The notes under the pieces are model-generated. The model saw nothing but the letters and a program-made list of their open reading frames with translations, was not told where the DNA came from and did no database searches. A DNA stretch of 64,000 bases from Rhizophagus irregularis (Eukaryota > Glomeromycota > Glomeromycetes > Glomerales > Glomeraceae), in the NCBI RefSeq assembly GCF_026210795.1, contig NC_089435.1, positions 62,001 to 126,000 on the forward strand, written 5' to 3'. The position numbers and the translations under genes are program-made. Numbering within the stretch: the stretch's first letter is position 1; every line of letters starts with the position of its first letter. Below are positions 47,404 through 57,174 of this stretch, one piece after another.

Positions 47404-50400
47404 ATGGAATGGTACGAAACTTGGAGGGTTGATTACGAAAATCACAAATTAAGACATGATGAAAATATCGGAAATGTGGATATAGACGAATTAAGAGGAG
47501 AAAATATAGCATGTGAAATATGTTATCCAATAGGAGATACACCAGAAGTTTTCAAGAAATTTTGGAAGATATTGCAAAAATTTGAATATACGATAAGAGA
47601 TTATAATGCAGAAACTATAAGAGCGTTATTAAATTTATTAAGTATAGATAGTGAAGAAAGAAATAATTATACAAAGGGAAGGACTAGAGAAGCGTTAGAT
47701 GTAATGGTCGAATCGATAAGATACTTGAAACAACCGGTATTAAGAGAAAAAGGATTAAAGATAATAATAATAGTGATTGCGAACGATTGTATAGAAAATG
47801 ATAAAGAAGATGAAACAATGGACAGATTGATAGGGAATGAAGAATTAATAAGATATGGTTATATTTTGGAAGATTGGGATGTGAATATAAGATTTGGGGA
47901 ATTTTATGAATGGTATAAAGAAGCTATAACAAGTTTTGTAGAATGTAAAGATAGCACTATTAGAAGATACAAAAATATATTATATGAAGAGGCTGAATTA
48001 AAAGAAGATGAGTCAACAGAAAAGATAGAAGCGTTCAAACAAAAGATTAGATTAATGTTACACACAATGCACATAAAAGTTCCTAGACATGGTTGGGGAA
48101 TTAGTAAAGAAATAACTGAAAAAGTTTATGATAAGATTAGGGGATTTGAGCAATTAAATATAGATGAAACAGATAGTGATGACACACCAAGAAGCTATAC
48201 TATAACAGAAACAGACGATGGGGAAGAAGAAAATTTGCCGATTAATAAAAATGAAGAAATGTCAGATGAGGAATCTAATGAATCTAATAATGTTGAAGAA
48301 ACGGAAACGACAAAGATATTTGAAGAAATAATTAGAATGGATTTGAAAAGAATGGGATATGATGTAGAAATAACGGAAATTGAAAGAATAAGAAAATTTG
48401 GAGTAATTGCAAAGATAATAACAACATATGAATTTATGAAGAAATATTTAACAATATGGAATCTTGAAGATGAAGAATTAGATGAGCAAATATTACAATG
48501 GAGAGTTGAAAACACCAAAGAATGCGAAAGATGTGGAACTGAAAGATTAAAGAAAGAATTTAAAATTGGAGAAGAAATTTGCATAGAATGCGAGAAAGAT
48601 GTTGAAAAAGAAAATCCAACAGATGACGAAGAGGAAAGGGAAGAGGATATAAAAGGGCCCGAAATTGGCTCAAGTAAAAAATCAAAAGGCAAAAAGGAAA
48701 ACAAAGAATTGAAGAAAACACCTATAATACCAATAGTACCAGTACCACCAATAAAACTAAAGTTAACGATGGCAGCATCAAGAGATGAAGTCAGAGCAGA
48801 TCTAAGGGCATTAACGATGATTACGCATAATCATGATATTGGGGGAAATTGGAACAATTTAGTACCACCACCAATAACATTGACAGGATTACAAGGAGAA
48901 ATTCAAGCGAATACTAATGCAATAGGAAATTTAAACGCAAACAGGGGGGCTATTGTGGAAATACCAGCATTTTATGGTACCAGTGGAGAAGATCCAGAAG
49001 AATGGGCAGATAAATTTGAGGAGACATTTACAGCGAATGGTTTAGGGAATGATGATGCACAGAGATTTAGAATAGCAAAAGCGAAATTAATGGGAGGAGC
49101 AGCAGATTGGTTAAAGACTGAAGGAGTAAATATTGTCGATTGGAATGTTAATGGAGATCAAAATTTAAGATTAAGAGTAAGAATAATTGGAAAGTATGCA
49201 AGTGATGAAATTAAAGATAGATGGCTAGAACAATTAGAAAAGATTAGACAGGGAGACGAGAATGTGACTCAATACCTCACGAGATTTAAGTATATGTTAA
49301 AGAGAGCGGGAGGTGATGCAGCAGTAGCAGCAAATCAGCAAAAGAGAATTTTTAATAGAGGATTAAAACCAGACTTTACTAAAGACGTAGTAATGGGAAA
49401 TCCAGCAGATTTAAATGCAGCATTTCAGATAGCAAAGAACGTAGAAAGAGGTTTAGAAGCATTAACAGATAAATTACAACCAAAAGAAATTAATGATGAA
49501 CAAAGAAGACAAGAACCTACTGTTCAAGGGAATGTAAGGAATAATAAAGAGATAAGTGTAGATGAATTAGCGGATAATTTTGCGAAGTTACAAATTAAGA
49601 TGTTAGAAGATGAGAATGAAAGATTAAGATATTTAGCGAGTCAGAGTTATAGGCGATTGCCACAAAGAAACCAACCAATACAAAGAAATCAACCAATTCA
49701 AAGAAATCAGTCATTCCAAAAAAGGGTACCAACATGTTTTAGATGTAATAGAGTGGGGCATTATAAGAATAATTGTCCTGAAGAAAGGAATGCAAGAGTA
49801 AATATGATGGACGAGTATTGTGATCAAGAAGAATATGATTATGATGAATATGGATACGAGGAACCACAATATAACGAAATGTACTATACACAAGGTTATT
49901 ACGATGATTATGAAGATAGAGAATTAAATTATTATAATGAATTATACGCAAAAGATAACGCAGTAAAAGGAAGAAGACAAACGAGGAGAACGAGTCCGAT
50001 AGTGGGATATAAAAATAATAATAAAGAAGGAAATTTACAAGAAGAATTAAGAGAAGCGGGAAATAGAATGGATGATAGAAAAATACCAAGTGGAACAACA
50101 ACACCAAGATATACGCCCGAAAGGACAGAACAAAACAATGTACACAGAGATAGTCAAAATTGGGATAATCCAATAGGACCAGAAGACTATAATTATGGTC
50201 GTCGACCCATGACAAAAGACGGAAGATTTTATAGACCAATGTTCACTAGAGAAGGCAAAGTATTTTACCCTGGAATGCGGCAAGATGAATCCGGAAATTG
50301 GGTTAGAACAAAGCCATCAGGAACAGGAAAGCCCAGAGAATATGGACCAAGATTAACTGACGGAATACCACCTTATGATATTGTGGAAGACGTGAAAAAT

Positions 50401-50508
50401 TGTAGAGCGAATATAACATATGGACAATTAATAAATGGGAATAACAAATATCATAAGCAATTGAGGGAAGGAACGTATAAGCCAAGAAGTATAAATGAGA
50501 AAAATTGA
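47404..50508 (+). CDS. gag: Gag polyprotein of element 1, with long N-terminal extension
   Basis: 1034 codons. Residues 1-490 are an extension without gag similarity: it opens MEWYETWRVDYENH, contains EICYPIGDTPEVFKKFW and YILEDWDVNIRF, and has a zinc-ribbon-like pair CERC...CIEC near 374-394. Residues about 515-690 are a retrotransposon gag domain (PAFYGTSGEDPEEWADKF, ADWLKTEG, VTQYLTRFKYMLKRA). About 777-790 is a CCHC zinc knuckle, CFRCNRVGHYKNNC, followed by a Tyr/Asp/Glu-rich tail. It would form the virus-like particle and bind the RNA. It ends at TGA 50506-50508, which is followed by CTA and by protease in the same frame. Confidence 0.9.
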   Translation: MEWYETWRVDYENHKLRHDENIGNVDIDELRGENIACEICYPIGDTPEVFKKFWKILQKFEYTIRDYNAETIRALLNLLSIDSEERNNYTKGRTREALDVMVESIRYLKQPVLREKGLKIIIIVIANDCIENDKEDETMDRLIGNEELIRYGYILEDWDVNIRFGEFYEWYKEAITSFVECKDSTIRRYKNILYEEAELKEDESTEKIEAFKQKIRLMLHTMHIKVPRHGWGISKEITEKVYDKIRGFEQLNIDETDSDDTPRSYTITETDDGEEENLPINKNEEMSDEESNESNNVEETETTKIFEEIIRMDLKRMGYDVEITEIERIRKFGVIAKIITTYEFMKKYLTIWNLEDEELDEQILQWRVENTKECERCGTERLKKEFKIGEEICIECEKDVEKENPTDDEEEREEDIKGPEIGSSKKSKGKKENKELKKTPIIPIVPVPPIKLKLTMAASRDEVRADLRALTMITHNHDIGGNWNNLVPPPITLTGLQGEIQANTNAIGNLNANRGAIVEIPAFYGTSGEDPEEWADKFEETFTANGLGNDDAQRFRIAKAKLMGGAADWLKTEGVNIVDWNVNGDQNLRLRVRIIGKYASDEIKDRWLEQLEKIRQGDENVTQYLTRFKYMLKRAGGDAAVAANQQKRIFNRGLKPDFTKDVVMGNPADLNAAFQIAKNVERGLEALTDKLQPKEINDEQRRQEPTVQGNVRNNKEISVDELADNFAKLQIKMLEDENERLRYLASQSYRRLPQRNQPIQRNQPIQRNQSFQKRVPTCFRCNRVGHYKNNCPEERNARVNMMDEYCDQEEYDYDEYGYEEPQYNEMYYTQGYYDDYEDRELNYYNELYAKDNAVKGRRQTRRTSPIVGYKNNNKEGNLQEELREAGNRMDDRKIPSGTTTPRYTPERTEQNNVHRDSQNWDNPIGPEDYNYGRRPMTKDGRFYRPMFTREGKVFYPGMRQDESGNWVRTKPSGTGKPREYGPRLTDGIPPYDIVEDVKNCRANITYGQLINGNNKYHKQLREGTYKPRSINEKN

Positions 50509-50511
50509 CTA
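50506..50511 (+). promoter_or_regulatory. gag-protease TGA CTA readthrough site
   Basis: Gag and protease lie in one frame, divided only by TGA and then CTA. The identical arrangement exists in element 2 (59797-59792). UGA followed by CUA is a known high-readthrough context in eukaryotes including fungi, so a fraction of ribosomes could make Gag-Pro. Confidence 0.7.
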
Positions 50512-51021
50512 CACTCGGTGGGAACTATGAAAAATGAAGAAAAAAGAACTACAGCAATGAGAACAGAATTAGAAGTTGAAGATCAATTAGTGAATGTAAT
50601 AATAGATACTGGAGCAGCAGTAAGCGTGATAACAGATAAATTAAGAAGAAGATTGAATATACCTATGTTTGAAAAAAGTAAATTTAGATGTACGATAGCA
50701 AATGGGCAAAAGATAGCAGCGTTAGAAAAGGCGAATATAACTTTAAGGTACAAAGATGAATTAGAAATACTGAAAGAAGTTGAAGTAATCAATTCAGAAG
50801 AAGAGGATCTAATTTTGGGAAATGACATATGGAAGTTGTATAATGCAAAAATAAATTTTGAAGATCATACCTTAAGAATAGAAGAACAGGGAGAAATAAT
50901 AACAATTCCAGTAGGATATGAAAGAGAAGTAGCATATGAAAGTGAGGAGAGCGAGGACGATGAAGAATATGAAAGCAATGATGAAGGAGAGGTATTCAGA
51001 ATGCACCAGAATTTTAAATAG
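50509..51021 (+). CDS. aspartic protease of element 1
   Basis: About 170 codons after the gag stop; the first ATG is at 50518. The active-site motif is IIDTGAAVSV (DTGA at residues 30-33 from that ATG). The second conserved hydrophobic-Gly motif is LILGNDIW near 98-105. The C-terminal 30 residues are acidic (SEESEDDEEYESNDEGE). It would cut the Gag and Pol polyproteins. It ends TAG 51019-51021. RT lies in the -1 frame, open from 51018, so RT is reached either by a shift at AAATAG or by a new start at ATG 51057; the arrangement is the same in element 2. Confidence 0.85.
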   Translation, partial: LHSVGTMKNEEKRTTAMRTELEVEDQLVNVIIDTGAAVSVITDKLRRRLNIPMFEKSKFRCTIANGQKIAALEKANITLRYKDELEILKEVEVINSEEEDLILGNDIWKLYNAKINFEDHTLRIEEQGEIITIPVGYEREVAYESEESEDDEEYESNDEGEVFRMHQNFK

Positions 51022-51056
51022 AGAGTCTTGGCTCTGAAGAGAGAGAGACGGAAAAG

Positions 51057-52507
51057 ATGCTCGAACCAAGTGAAAAATTTATGCAAAAACTAAGTATAGG
51101 GGAAGTAGAAGAACCAATTTGGGAAAACATGGTAAAATTACTATTAAAATACCAAGATATTTTAGAATATGACGAGGAAATAGAGGGAAGAACAAAAGCA
51201 GCTCAACATGAGATAAAGATAAAAGAGGGGGTAGAACCAATAAAGCAAAGAAGATACAAAGAAACAGATGAAAAGGCAAAATTTATAAGCGAAGAAGTGG
51301 ATAAATTGTTAAAACAAGGAAGGATAAGGAAATCGAAAAGTCCATGGAGTTCACCTGTTACATTAGCAGGAAAGAAAACGGGAAAATATAGATTCTGTAT
51401 TGATTATAGAAAGTTAAACAAGATAACTATAATGGATAGTTTTCCTTTACCAAGAATGGATGAATTATTAGACAAATACAGAAAAGCAAAATGGTTTTCA
51501 AGTATAGATTTAGCGGCAGGATTTAATCAAGTAGAAATGAAAGAAGAAGACAAAGAAAAAACAGCATTTGTATGTTCAAAAGGATTATTTGAGTATAATG
51601 TAATGCCATTCGGTTTAACGAATGCACCAGCAACATTTCAAAGATTAATGGACGAAATATTAGAAGAATACATAAACGATTTTGTAGTAGTATATATCGA
51701 TGATATTATGATATATTCAGAAAATTTGAAAGATCATATGGAACACGTGGAAAAAGTATTAAAGAAGCTACAGGAGAATAATTTAATAGTAAAATTAAAG
51801 AAATGTAGATTTTTGGAAAGAAACATAGAATTTTTAGGACATATAGTAGGGAATGATGGATTAAGGCCAGACGATAAAAAGATAGAAAAGATAAAAGAAA
51901 TGAAGGCACCAACAACGGTGAAAGAAGTAAGATCATTTTTGGGACTTTGTTCATATTACAGAAAATTTGTGAAAAATTTTTCAAAGATAGCAAGACCAAT
52001 AAGTGATTTGAGAAAGAAGGGAATACCTTTTATTTGGGGAAAAGAACAACAAGAAGCGTTTGAAAAATTGAAAGAAAAGTTGATACAATATCCAATATTA
52101 CGACATCCAGATTGGAAGAAAGAATTTCTATTAATAACAGATGCATCAGGAAAAGGATTAGGTGCAGTATTAAGTCAAAAAGATGAAAAAGGAAAAGAAG
52201 TAGTAATAGCATATGCAAGTAGAAGTTTATTACCAGCAGAAGAAAATTATCCGATAACAGAATTGGAATGTTTAGGAATAGTATGGGAATTCAACATTTT
52301 CATAAATATTTGATCGATAGAAAATTTAAAGTAATAACAGATCACAGTGCATTGAAAGGATTAATGAATGCAAAGATACCAAAAGGAAAAAGAGCAAGAT
52401 GGGTAATGGAATTACAACAATATAATTTTGAAGTAATACATAGATCAGGAAAAGAAAACACGAACGCTGACGCGTTAAGTAGGTTATTAAAGATAGTAGA
52501 AGACCAA
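51057..52507 (+). pseudogene. pol: reverse transcriptase-RNase H of element 1, one frameshift
   Basis: RT fingers and palm: CIDYRKLNKIT, SSIDLAAGFNQVEM (catalytic D151), MPFGLTNAPATFQRLMD, and VVVYIDDIMIYS (YIDD at 213-216). A connection follows (GLCSYYRKFVKNFSK). RNase H: LLITDASGKGLGAVLSQ, ELECLGIVW, VITDHSALKGL and NADALSRL supply the acidic residues. The frame breaks at 52285-52287, where GGG stands for GGGG in element 2, and resumes from 52288 in the next frame. The enzyme would copy the element RNA in particles. Typical Ty3/gypsy pol in content and order. Confidence 0.9.
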
Positions 52508-53135
52508 CCAGAAATAGTAATAATCGACGGAGTGGATGGATTAGGGAAAACAAGTATAGTACAAAATTTAATTAAAGAATGGGAAAAGCAAGGATTAAAA
52601 GTAAGATTCAACACTTATAAGAGAAGAAGAAAAGATAAAGACGAATTTTATGAATCAAAGATGGAGACAGAATGGAAATTCAGAAAAGAAGTAGTGGAAC
52701 AAATAAACAGAAGAATGTTAGAATATGATGAAGATACAGATATAATAATTTTAGATAAATCACCATATTGTGAATATTATTATCAAAAGATGAAAAGTTT
52801 TGATAGAGGATTAATTACTCCACATGGAAATCATGAGATAAAAAGAAATATTCAGATTGAAAGAAACAATAGATAAATCAATAGTGATATTTCTAGAAAA
52901 AGATGGCGATGTGTGTTGGAAAAATTACATCGGAAGAGAAACGAAGAAAATGGAAAAGTCATCATACCCAACATTAAAGAAGGACGAATATTTAGACATG
53001 GTTAAGATGTTTGAAGAAAATCAGAGCGTGTACAAAGATACCAAAAGATACAGTCGAGTAAAAGTTAAAAATGACAATAGTAGTTGGAGAAAAGTATTTA
53101 AAGAGGTGGAAAAATGGAGAAAAGTACAGAATTAG
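52508..53135 (+). pseudogene. thymidylate kinase-like P-loop domain in pol, element 1
   Basis: Follows RNase H directly with no linker to speak of. P-loop IIDGVDGLGKTSIVQNL matches the EGxDGxGKTT signature of dTMP kinases. DKSPYCEYYYQ corresponds to their DRYxxSxxAYQ motif. IVIFLEKDGDVC followed by IGRETKKME fits the core strand and the Arg-containing lid. Length, about 205 residues, equals a whole TMP kinase. A two-base loss near 52839 splits this copy; element 2 carries the domain uninterrupted. Predicted role: phosphorylating dTMP or a similar nucleotide to help reverse transcription. This is inference; the Asp in place of Glu before the P-loop and Lys in place of Arg in the DR motif leave substrate open. 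Confidence 0.75.
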
Positions 53136-53138
53136 AAT

Positions 53139-53393
53139 ATGGAACAAATAATAAAAACAACGAATTCAGAAATAGAAGCATTGATTGAAGCATTAAAAAT
53201 TATTCAGGAAGAAATTATCAGATTAAGGGATAAAAACAGAAGGTTAGGTAACATAAAAATTAACGATTGGAACAAAAGGGAAGAATCATCAATTAAAGAA
53301 ATACAGGAGGAAATAATAAAAATAGAGATAGCCATAGGTAGAACGGAAATATACAAAGAAATATTATGGAAGAAAATAATTACAAGAGAATAA
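53139..53393 (+). CDS. small coiled-coil ORF between kinase and integrase
   Basis: 84 codons, highly charged: ALIEALKIIQEEIIRLRD and EIQEEIIKIEIAIGRT predict two helices. It lies three bases after the kinase stop in the same frame and overlaps the integrase start. Most of it is deleted in element 2 (57135-57175). It may be an N-terminal helical extension of integrase reached by frameshift, or dispensable spacer. Confidence 0.45.
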   Translation: MEQIIKTTNSEIEALIEALKIIQEEIIRLRDKNRRLGNIKINDWNKREESSIKEIQEEIIKIEIAIGRTEIYKEILWKKIITRE

Positions 53394-54577
53394 TTGACAA
53401 TATCGAAAAAGAAAATAAGTATGAATTGAAAGAGGGAATTTTATATAGAGTGAAGGGACAAAACAAATTTAGAGTAATCAGGGATTATGAATACGAGGGA
53501 TTAATGTACATGATGCATGATAATGAATTATCAGGACATTTTGAAATAGAAGCGACATTAGATAGAATAAAAGAAAATTATTGGTGGAAAAATATGAAGG
53601 AAGATGTAGAAGAATATGTAAGGACATGTTGGAGTTGTCAAATGAGAGGAAAACCAAGAGGAAAGAACGAGTTAACGTCGATAAAGATAAATGAGCCATT
53701 CGAGATGATTGGGATAGATATAGTTGGACCATTAAAAGAGACAGAAAAGGGAAATAAGTACATTGTAGTAGCAATGGATTATTTTACAAAATGGCCCGAG
53801 GCCGCACCACTAAAAGAAGCTACAGCAAAAGAAGTGGTAGAATTTATTTGGAGAGACATAATTTGTAGACATGGATGTCCAAAGAAAATAATTAGCGATA
53901 GAGGGACTCACTTTAACAATAAAATGATGGAAGAATTAGTAGAAAGATGTGGGATAAATCATAGATTAAGTACACCATATAGGCCACAAACAAATGGTTT
54001 GGTCGAAAGATTCAATAAAACTTTATGCGAAGGATTAGCCAAATTAGGAGAAGAAAATTGGGATAAACATATACCATCTGTATTATTTGCATATAGAACA
54101 AGAAAGCAATCGTCAACAAAAATTAAACCTTTTTACGTAACATACGGGAGGAGAGCGAAACTACCATTGGATAAAGATGAAAATAAAATAACATTAGCTG
54201 ATAGAGTAAAAATATTAATTGAGGAGCTACCAGTAATAAGAAGAAAAATGAAAGAAAATGTGGAAGAAGCTCAAGAGAGACAGAAACAACAACATGACAA
54301 AAGAGGAATTAGAAAACCTAAATTTGAAATAGGAGAAAAAGTATTATTATATGAAGCATGGAGAGAGAAACAATGGTCTGGAAAATTACAGAACAAATGG
54401 AAAGGACCATATTTAATTCACGAAGAATTTGGAAATGGGGCTTATAAACTCAAAGAATTGGACGGAAGAATACTAAAGACACCACAAAATGGGGAATGGT
54501 TAAAGAAATTTTACAATCGAGGGAGATTTACACCAAAAATAGTAATTAAAGGAAAAGAGGTATTCGATAAGACCTGA
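53366..54577 (+). CDS. integrase of element 1
   Basis: 403 codons, first ATG at 53366. HHCC zinc domain H51, H58, C88, C91. DDE core: D118 (GIDIVGPL), D178 (ISDRGTHF) and E214 (NGLVERFN). C-terminal GPY/F module at NKWKGPYLI (347-349) and AYKLKELDG, typical of Ty3/gypsy. Residue 60 is Glu in GHFEIEATL, where element 2 and most integrases have Gly. It would insert the cDNA. The frame is intact. Confidence 0.92.
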   Translation: MEENNYKRIIDNIEKENKYELKEGILYRVKGQNKFRVIRDYEYEGLMYMMHDNELSGHFEIEATLDRIKENYWWKNMKEDVEEYVRTCWSCQMRGKPRGKNELTSIKINEPFEMIGIDIVGPLKETEKGNKYIVVAMDYFTKWPEAAPLKEATAKEVVEFIWRDIICRHGCPKKIISDRGTHFNNKMMEELVERCGINHRLSTPYRPQTNGLVERFNKTLCEGLAKLGEENWDKHIPSVLFAYRTRKQSSTKIKPFYVTYGRRAKLPLDKDENKITLADRVKILIEELPVIRRKMKENVEEAQERQKQQHDKRGIRKPKFEIGEKVLLYEAWREKQWSGKLQNKWKGPYLIHEEFGNGAYKLKELDGRILKTPQNGEWLKKFYNRGRFTPKIVIKGKEVFDKT

Positions 54578-54654
54578 GTTCGATTCGATTAAAATTATTA
54601 TGAATGAGACACGAGTTCGATTCTATCAAAGTTATTTGTGAGGTCACAAATAGC

Positions 54655-54668
54655 GAAGGGGGGGATAA
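54655..54668 (+). promoter_or_regulatory. polypurine tract of element 1
   Basis: GAAGGGGGGGATAA directly before the LTR start TGTAAACGG; the expected primer site for plus-strand synthesis. Confidence 0.8.
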
Positions 54669-55823
54669 TGTAAACGGTCGAATATCAAGTATGAAAAGAT
54701 GATAAAATTCAATCACCAAATGTAATTTTCAAATATTAAGAACGGACAAATTAACTATGAATTGACGTGGATGGATAAATAATTAGCCGAAAAGGATAAA
54801 CATTTAGGAAGAGTAATGATCTACATGATGTAATATTTATCAAATGATTGACAAAGAACCAATAGGATAAATAGAGTCGATCAATTGCGGCTTAGCAATC
54901 TTTAACAATAAGAACAATTAGAAAGAATAATTATAAGCCACAAAAGATAGATTATAAGCAAAACACATAAAGCGGATTGAAAGAACATATAAAATAATGT
55001 CAGAAAGATTAAAGAACGTAAAATAATATGAAAGATAATATAAAAAGATAGTATAAAGATGGAACATAAAAGATAACATGTTAAAAAGAACATATATAAA
55101 AAAAATTGAAAAGAACATATATAAAAAGATAACATATATAAAAAGATAGTATATTAAAAGATAGCGTATTTAAAATATAGATAGCGTATTAGAAAGATAA
55201 TTCAAAGATAATATGTAAAAAGAACATAATATGTAAAAAGAACATAAAAGATAGTATATAGATAGAATAGAAAGTAGCATAAAATTTGTATAAATAGAGA
55301 ACGGAATTCAAAGTAATTCCACAGTTCTCATCCACAGAACTCAATAAAAATATAAGTTAAATTTAATTATTTGTTAATGAAGTATAATATTAATTAAAGG
55401 TAATAGGTTCGCCCTAAACTTTAATTAATGTTCGCTTAATTAATTTTAATTGAATAAAATGGAAATTTAAGATGAATTAAATATATGCTTTCGGAAAGTA
55501 ATAATTCGTAGCGAGAGCTATCGAAGTTTGAAATTAAAGGTAAAAGTGGATATAATTTGGGGAAAATTTAGAGAAGTATATTTTATTTTATATCGTTCAA
55601 CGTTTTATATTACTAACGCTATTTATGTTGTGAACCAAGAATGTTGTTGTATATTGTTGTTGTATGTTGTTCGTTGATTATGTTGTTTGTTAATTATGCC
55701 ATTGATTATTTGCTTGTTCGTTTAATTGTTCGTTCGTTCGTTCATTCGTTCGTTCGACCATGGGAATGCCCGTTCGATGTGGCAACTCTGTAAATTGATG
55801 ACAGAGGGAATCGGGGGATCTCA
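54669..55823 (+). repeat. 3' LTR of element 1, full length
   Basis: 1155 bp, TGTAAACGGTCG to GGGGGATCTCA. The terminal CGTTCGTTCG tract near 55730 and the AT-rich ladder of AAAGATAGTATA/AAAAGAACATA are part of it. Antisense ORFs with Phe/Leu/Tyr-rich peptides inside it are by-products. Confidence 0.88.
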
Positions 55824-55832
55824 CCATTTACA
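55824..55832 (-). repeat. first 9 bp of element 2 3' LTR
   Basis: TGTAAATGG in minus sense, right after the polypurine tract of element 2. Its first 4 bp on the plus strand (CCAT) pair with CCGT at 44967-44970 as target-site duplication of element 1. Confidence 0.75.
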
Positions 55833-55847
55833 TTATCCCCTCTTCGC
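55833..55847 (-). promoter_or_regulatory. polypurine tract of element 2
   Basis: GCGAAGAGGGGATAA in minus sense, equivalent to 54653-54668 of element 1. Confidence 0.75.
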
Positions 55848-55907
55848 TATTTGTGACCTCACAAATAACTTTGATAGAATCGAACTCGTGTCTCATTCAT
55901 AATAATT

Positions 55908-57134
55908 CTAATCGAATCGAACTCGGGTCTTATCGAATACCTCTTTTCCTTTAATTACTATTTTTGGTGTAAATCTCCCTCGATCGTAAAATTTCTTTAA
56001 CCATTCTCCATTTTGTGGTGTCTTTAGTATTCTTCCGTCCAATTCTTTGAGTTTATAAGCCCCATTTCCAAATTCTTCATGAATTAAATATGGTCCTTTC
56101 CATTTGTTCTGTAATTTTCCAGACCATTGTTTTTCTCTCCATGCTTCATATAATAATACTTTTTCTCCTATTTCAAATTTAGGTTTTCTAATTCCTCTTT
56201 TGTCATGTTGTTGTTTTTGTCTCTCTTGAGCTTCTTCCACATTTTCTTTTATTTTTCTTCTTATTACTGGTAGCTCCTCAATTAGTATTTTTACTCTATC
56301 AGCTAATGTTATCTTGTTTTCATCTTTATCCAATGGTAATTTCGCTCTTCTCCCATATGTTGCATAAAAAGGTTTAATCTTTGTTGATGATTGCTTCTTT
56401 GTTCTATATGCAAATAATACAGATGGTATATGTTTATCCCAATCTTCTTCTCCTAATTTGGCTAATCCTTCGCACAAAGTTTTATTGAACCTTTCGACCA
56501 AACCATTTGTTTGTGGTCTATATGGTGTACTTAATCTATGATTTATCCCACATCTTTCTACTAATTCTTCCATCATTTTATTGTTAAAGTGAGTCCCTCT
56601 ATCACTAATTATTTTCTTTGGACATCCATGTCTACAAATTATGTCTCTCCAAATAAATTCTACTACCTCTTTTGCTGTAGCTTCTTTTAGTGGTGCGGCC
56701 TCAGGCCATTTTGTAAAATAATCCATTGCTACTACAATGTATTTATTTCCCTTTTCTGTCTCTTTTAATGGTCCAACTATATCTATCCCGATCATTTCAA
56801 ATGGTTCATTTATCTTTACTGGCATCAATTCATTTTTTCCTCTTGGTTTTCCTCTCATTTGACAATTCCAACACGTTCTTACATATTCTTTTACATCTTC
56901 TTTCATATTTTTCCACCAATAATTTTCTCTTATTCTATCTAATGTTGCTTCTATTCCAAAATGTCCTGATAATTCATTATCATGCATCATATACATTAAT
57001 CCTTCGTATTCAAAATTCCTGATTACTCTAAATTTGTTTTGTCCTTTCACTCTATATAAAATTCCCTCCTTCAATTCATACTTATTCTCTTTTTCGATAT
57101 TGTTTATTATTCTCTTGTAATTATTTTCTTCCAT
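55908..57134 (-). CDS. integrase of element 2
   Basis: 408 codons, nearly identical to the element 1 integrase, with HHCC (H51, H58, C88, C91), D118, D178, E214 and the GPY module, and the normal GHFGIEATL. It runs five codons further because TGA of element 1 is CGA here (TRVRFD). The upstream 57135-57175 shows the scar of a deletion of about 180 bp relative to element 1. The frame is intact. Confidence 0.92.
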   Translation of the reverse strand: MEENNYKRIINNIEKENKYELKEGILYRVKGQNKFRVIRNFEYEGLMYMMHDNELSGHFGIEATLDRIRENYWWKNMKEDVKEYVRTCWNCQMRGKPRGKNELMPVKINEPFEMIGIDIVGPLKETEKGNKYIVVAMDYFTKWPEAAPLKEATAKEVVEFIWRDIICRHGCPKKIISDRGTHFNNKMMEELVERCGINHRLSTPYRPQTNGLVERFNKTLCEGLAKLGEEDWDKHIPSVLFAYRTKKQSSTKIKPFYATYGRRAKLPLDKDENKITLADRVKILIEELPVIRRKIKENVEEAQERQKQQHDKRGIRKPKFEIGEKVLLYEAWREKQWSGKLQNKWKGPYLIHEEFGNGAYKLKELDGRILKTPQNGEWLKKFYDRGRFTPKIVIKGKEVFDKTRVRFD

Positions 57135-57174
57135 AATAGTTCTTTAATTGATTTTATTTCTGAATTCGTTGTTT

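Larger units (their letters stand above)
44971..55823 (+). mobile_element. Ty3/gypsy retrotransposon, element 1 (nested, 10.9 kb)
   Basis: Complete element with LTRs at both ends, primer-binding site, gag, protease, RT/RNase H, kinase-like domain, integrase with GPY/F module, and polypurine tract. Flanks CCGT (44967-44970) and CCAT (55824-55827) fit a 4-bp target-site duplication with one CpG transition. The target was the 3' LTR of element 2, 9 bp from its end. The two LTRs differ at few positions over their shared part, so the insertion is young. Breaks: one-base loss at 52285-52287 and two-base loss near 52839. Confidence 0.88.

Noticed and set aside
49711-50485. Long hydrophobic antisense ORFs in the gypsy coding regions
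   Set aside because: They are the complement of Lys/Glu/Asn-rich coding sequence and have no start context or conservation of their own.
54575-54640. tRNA-like B box (GAGTTCGATTC) downstream of integrase
   Set aside because: No A box, acceptor stem or cloverleaf can be formed; the motif is part of the gypsy 3' region and occurs in both copies.
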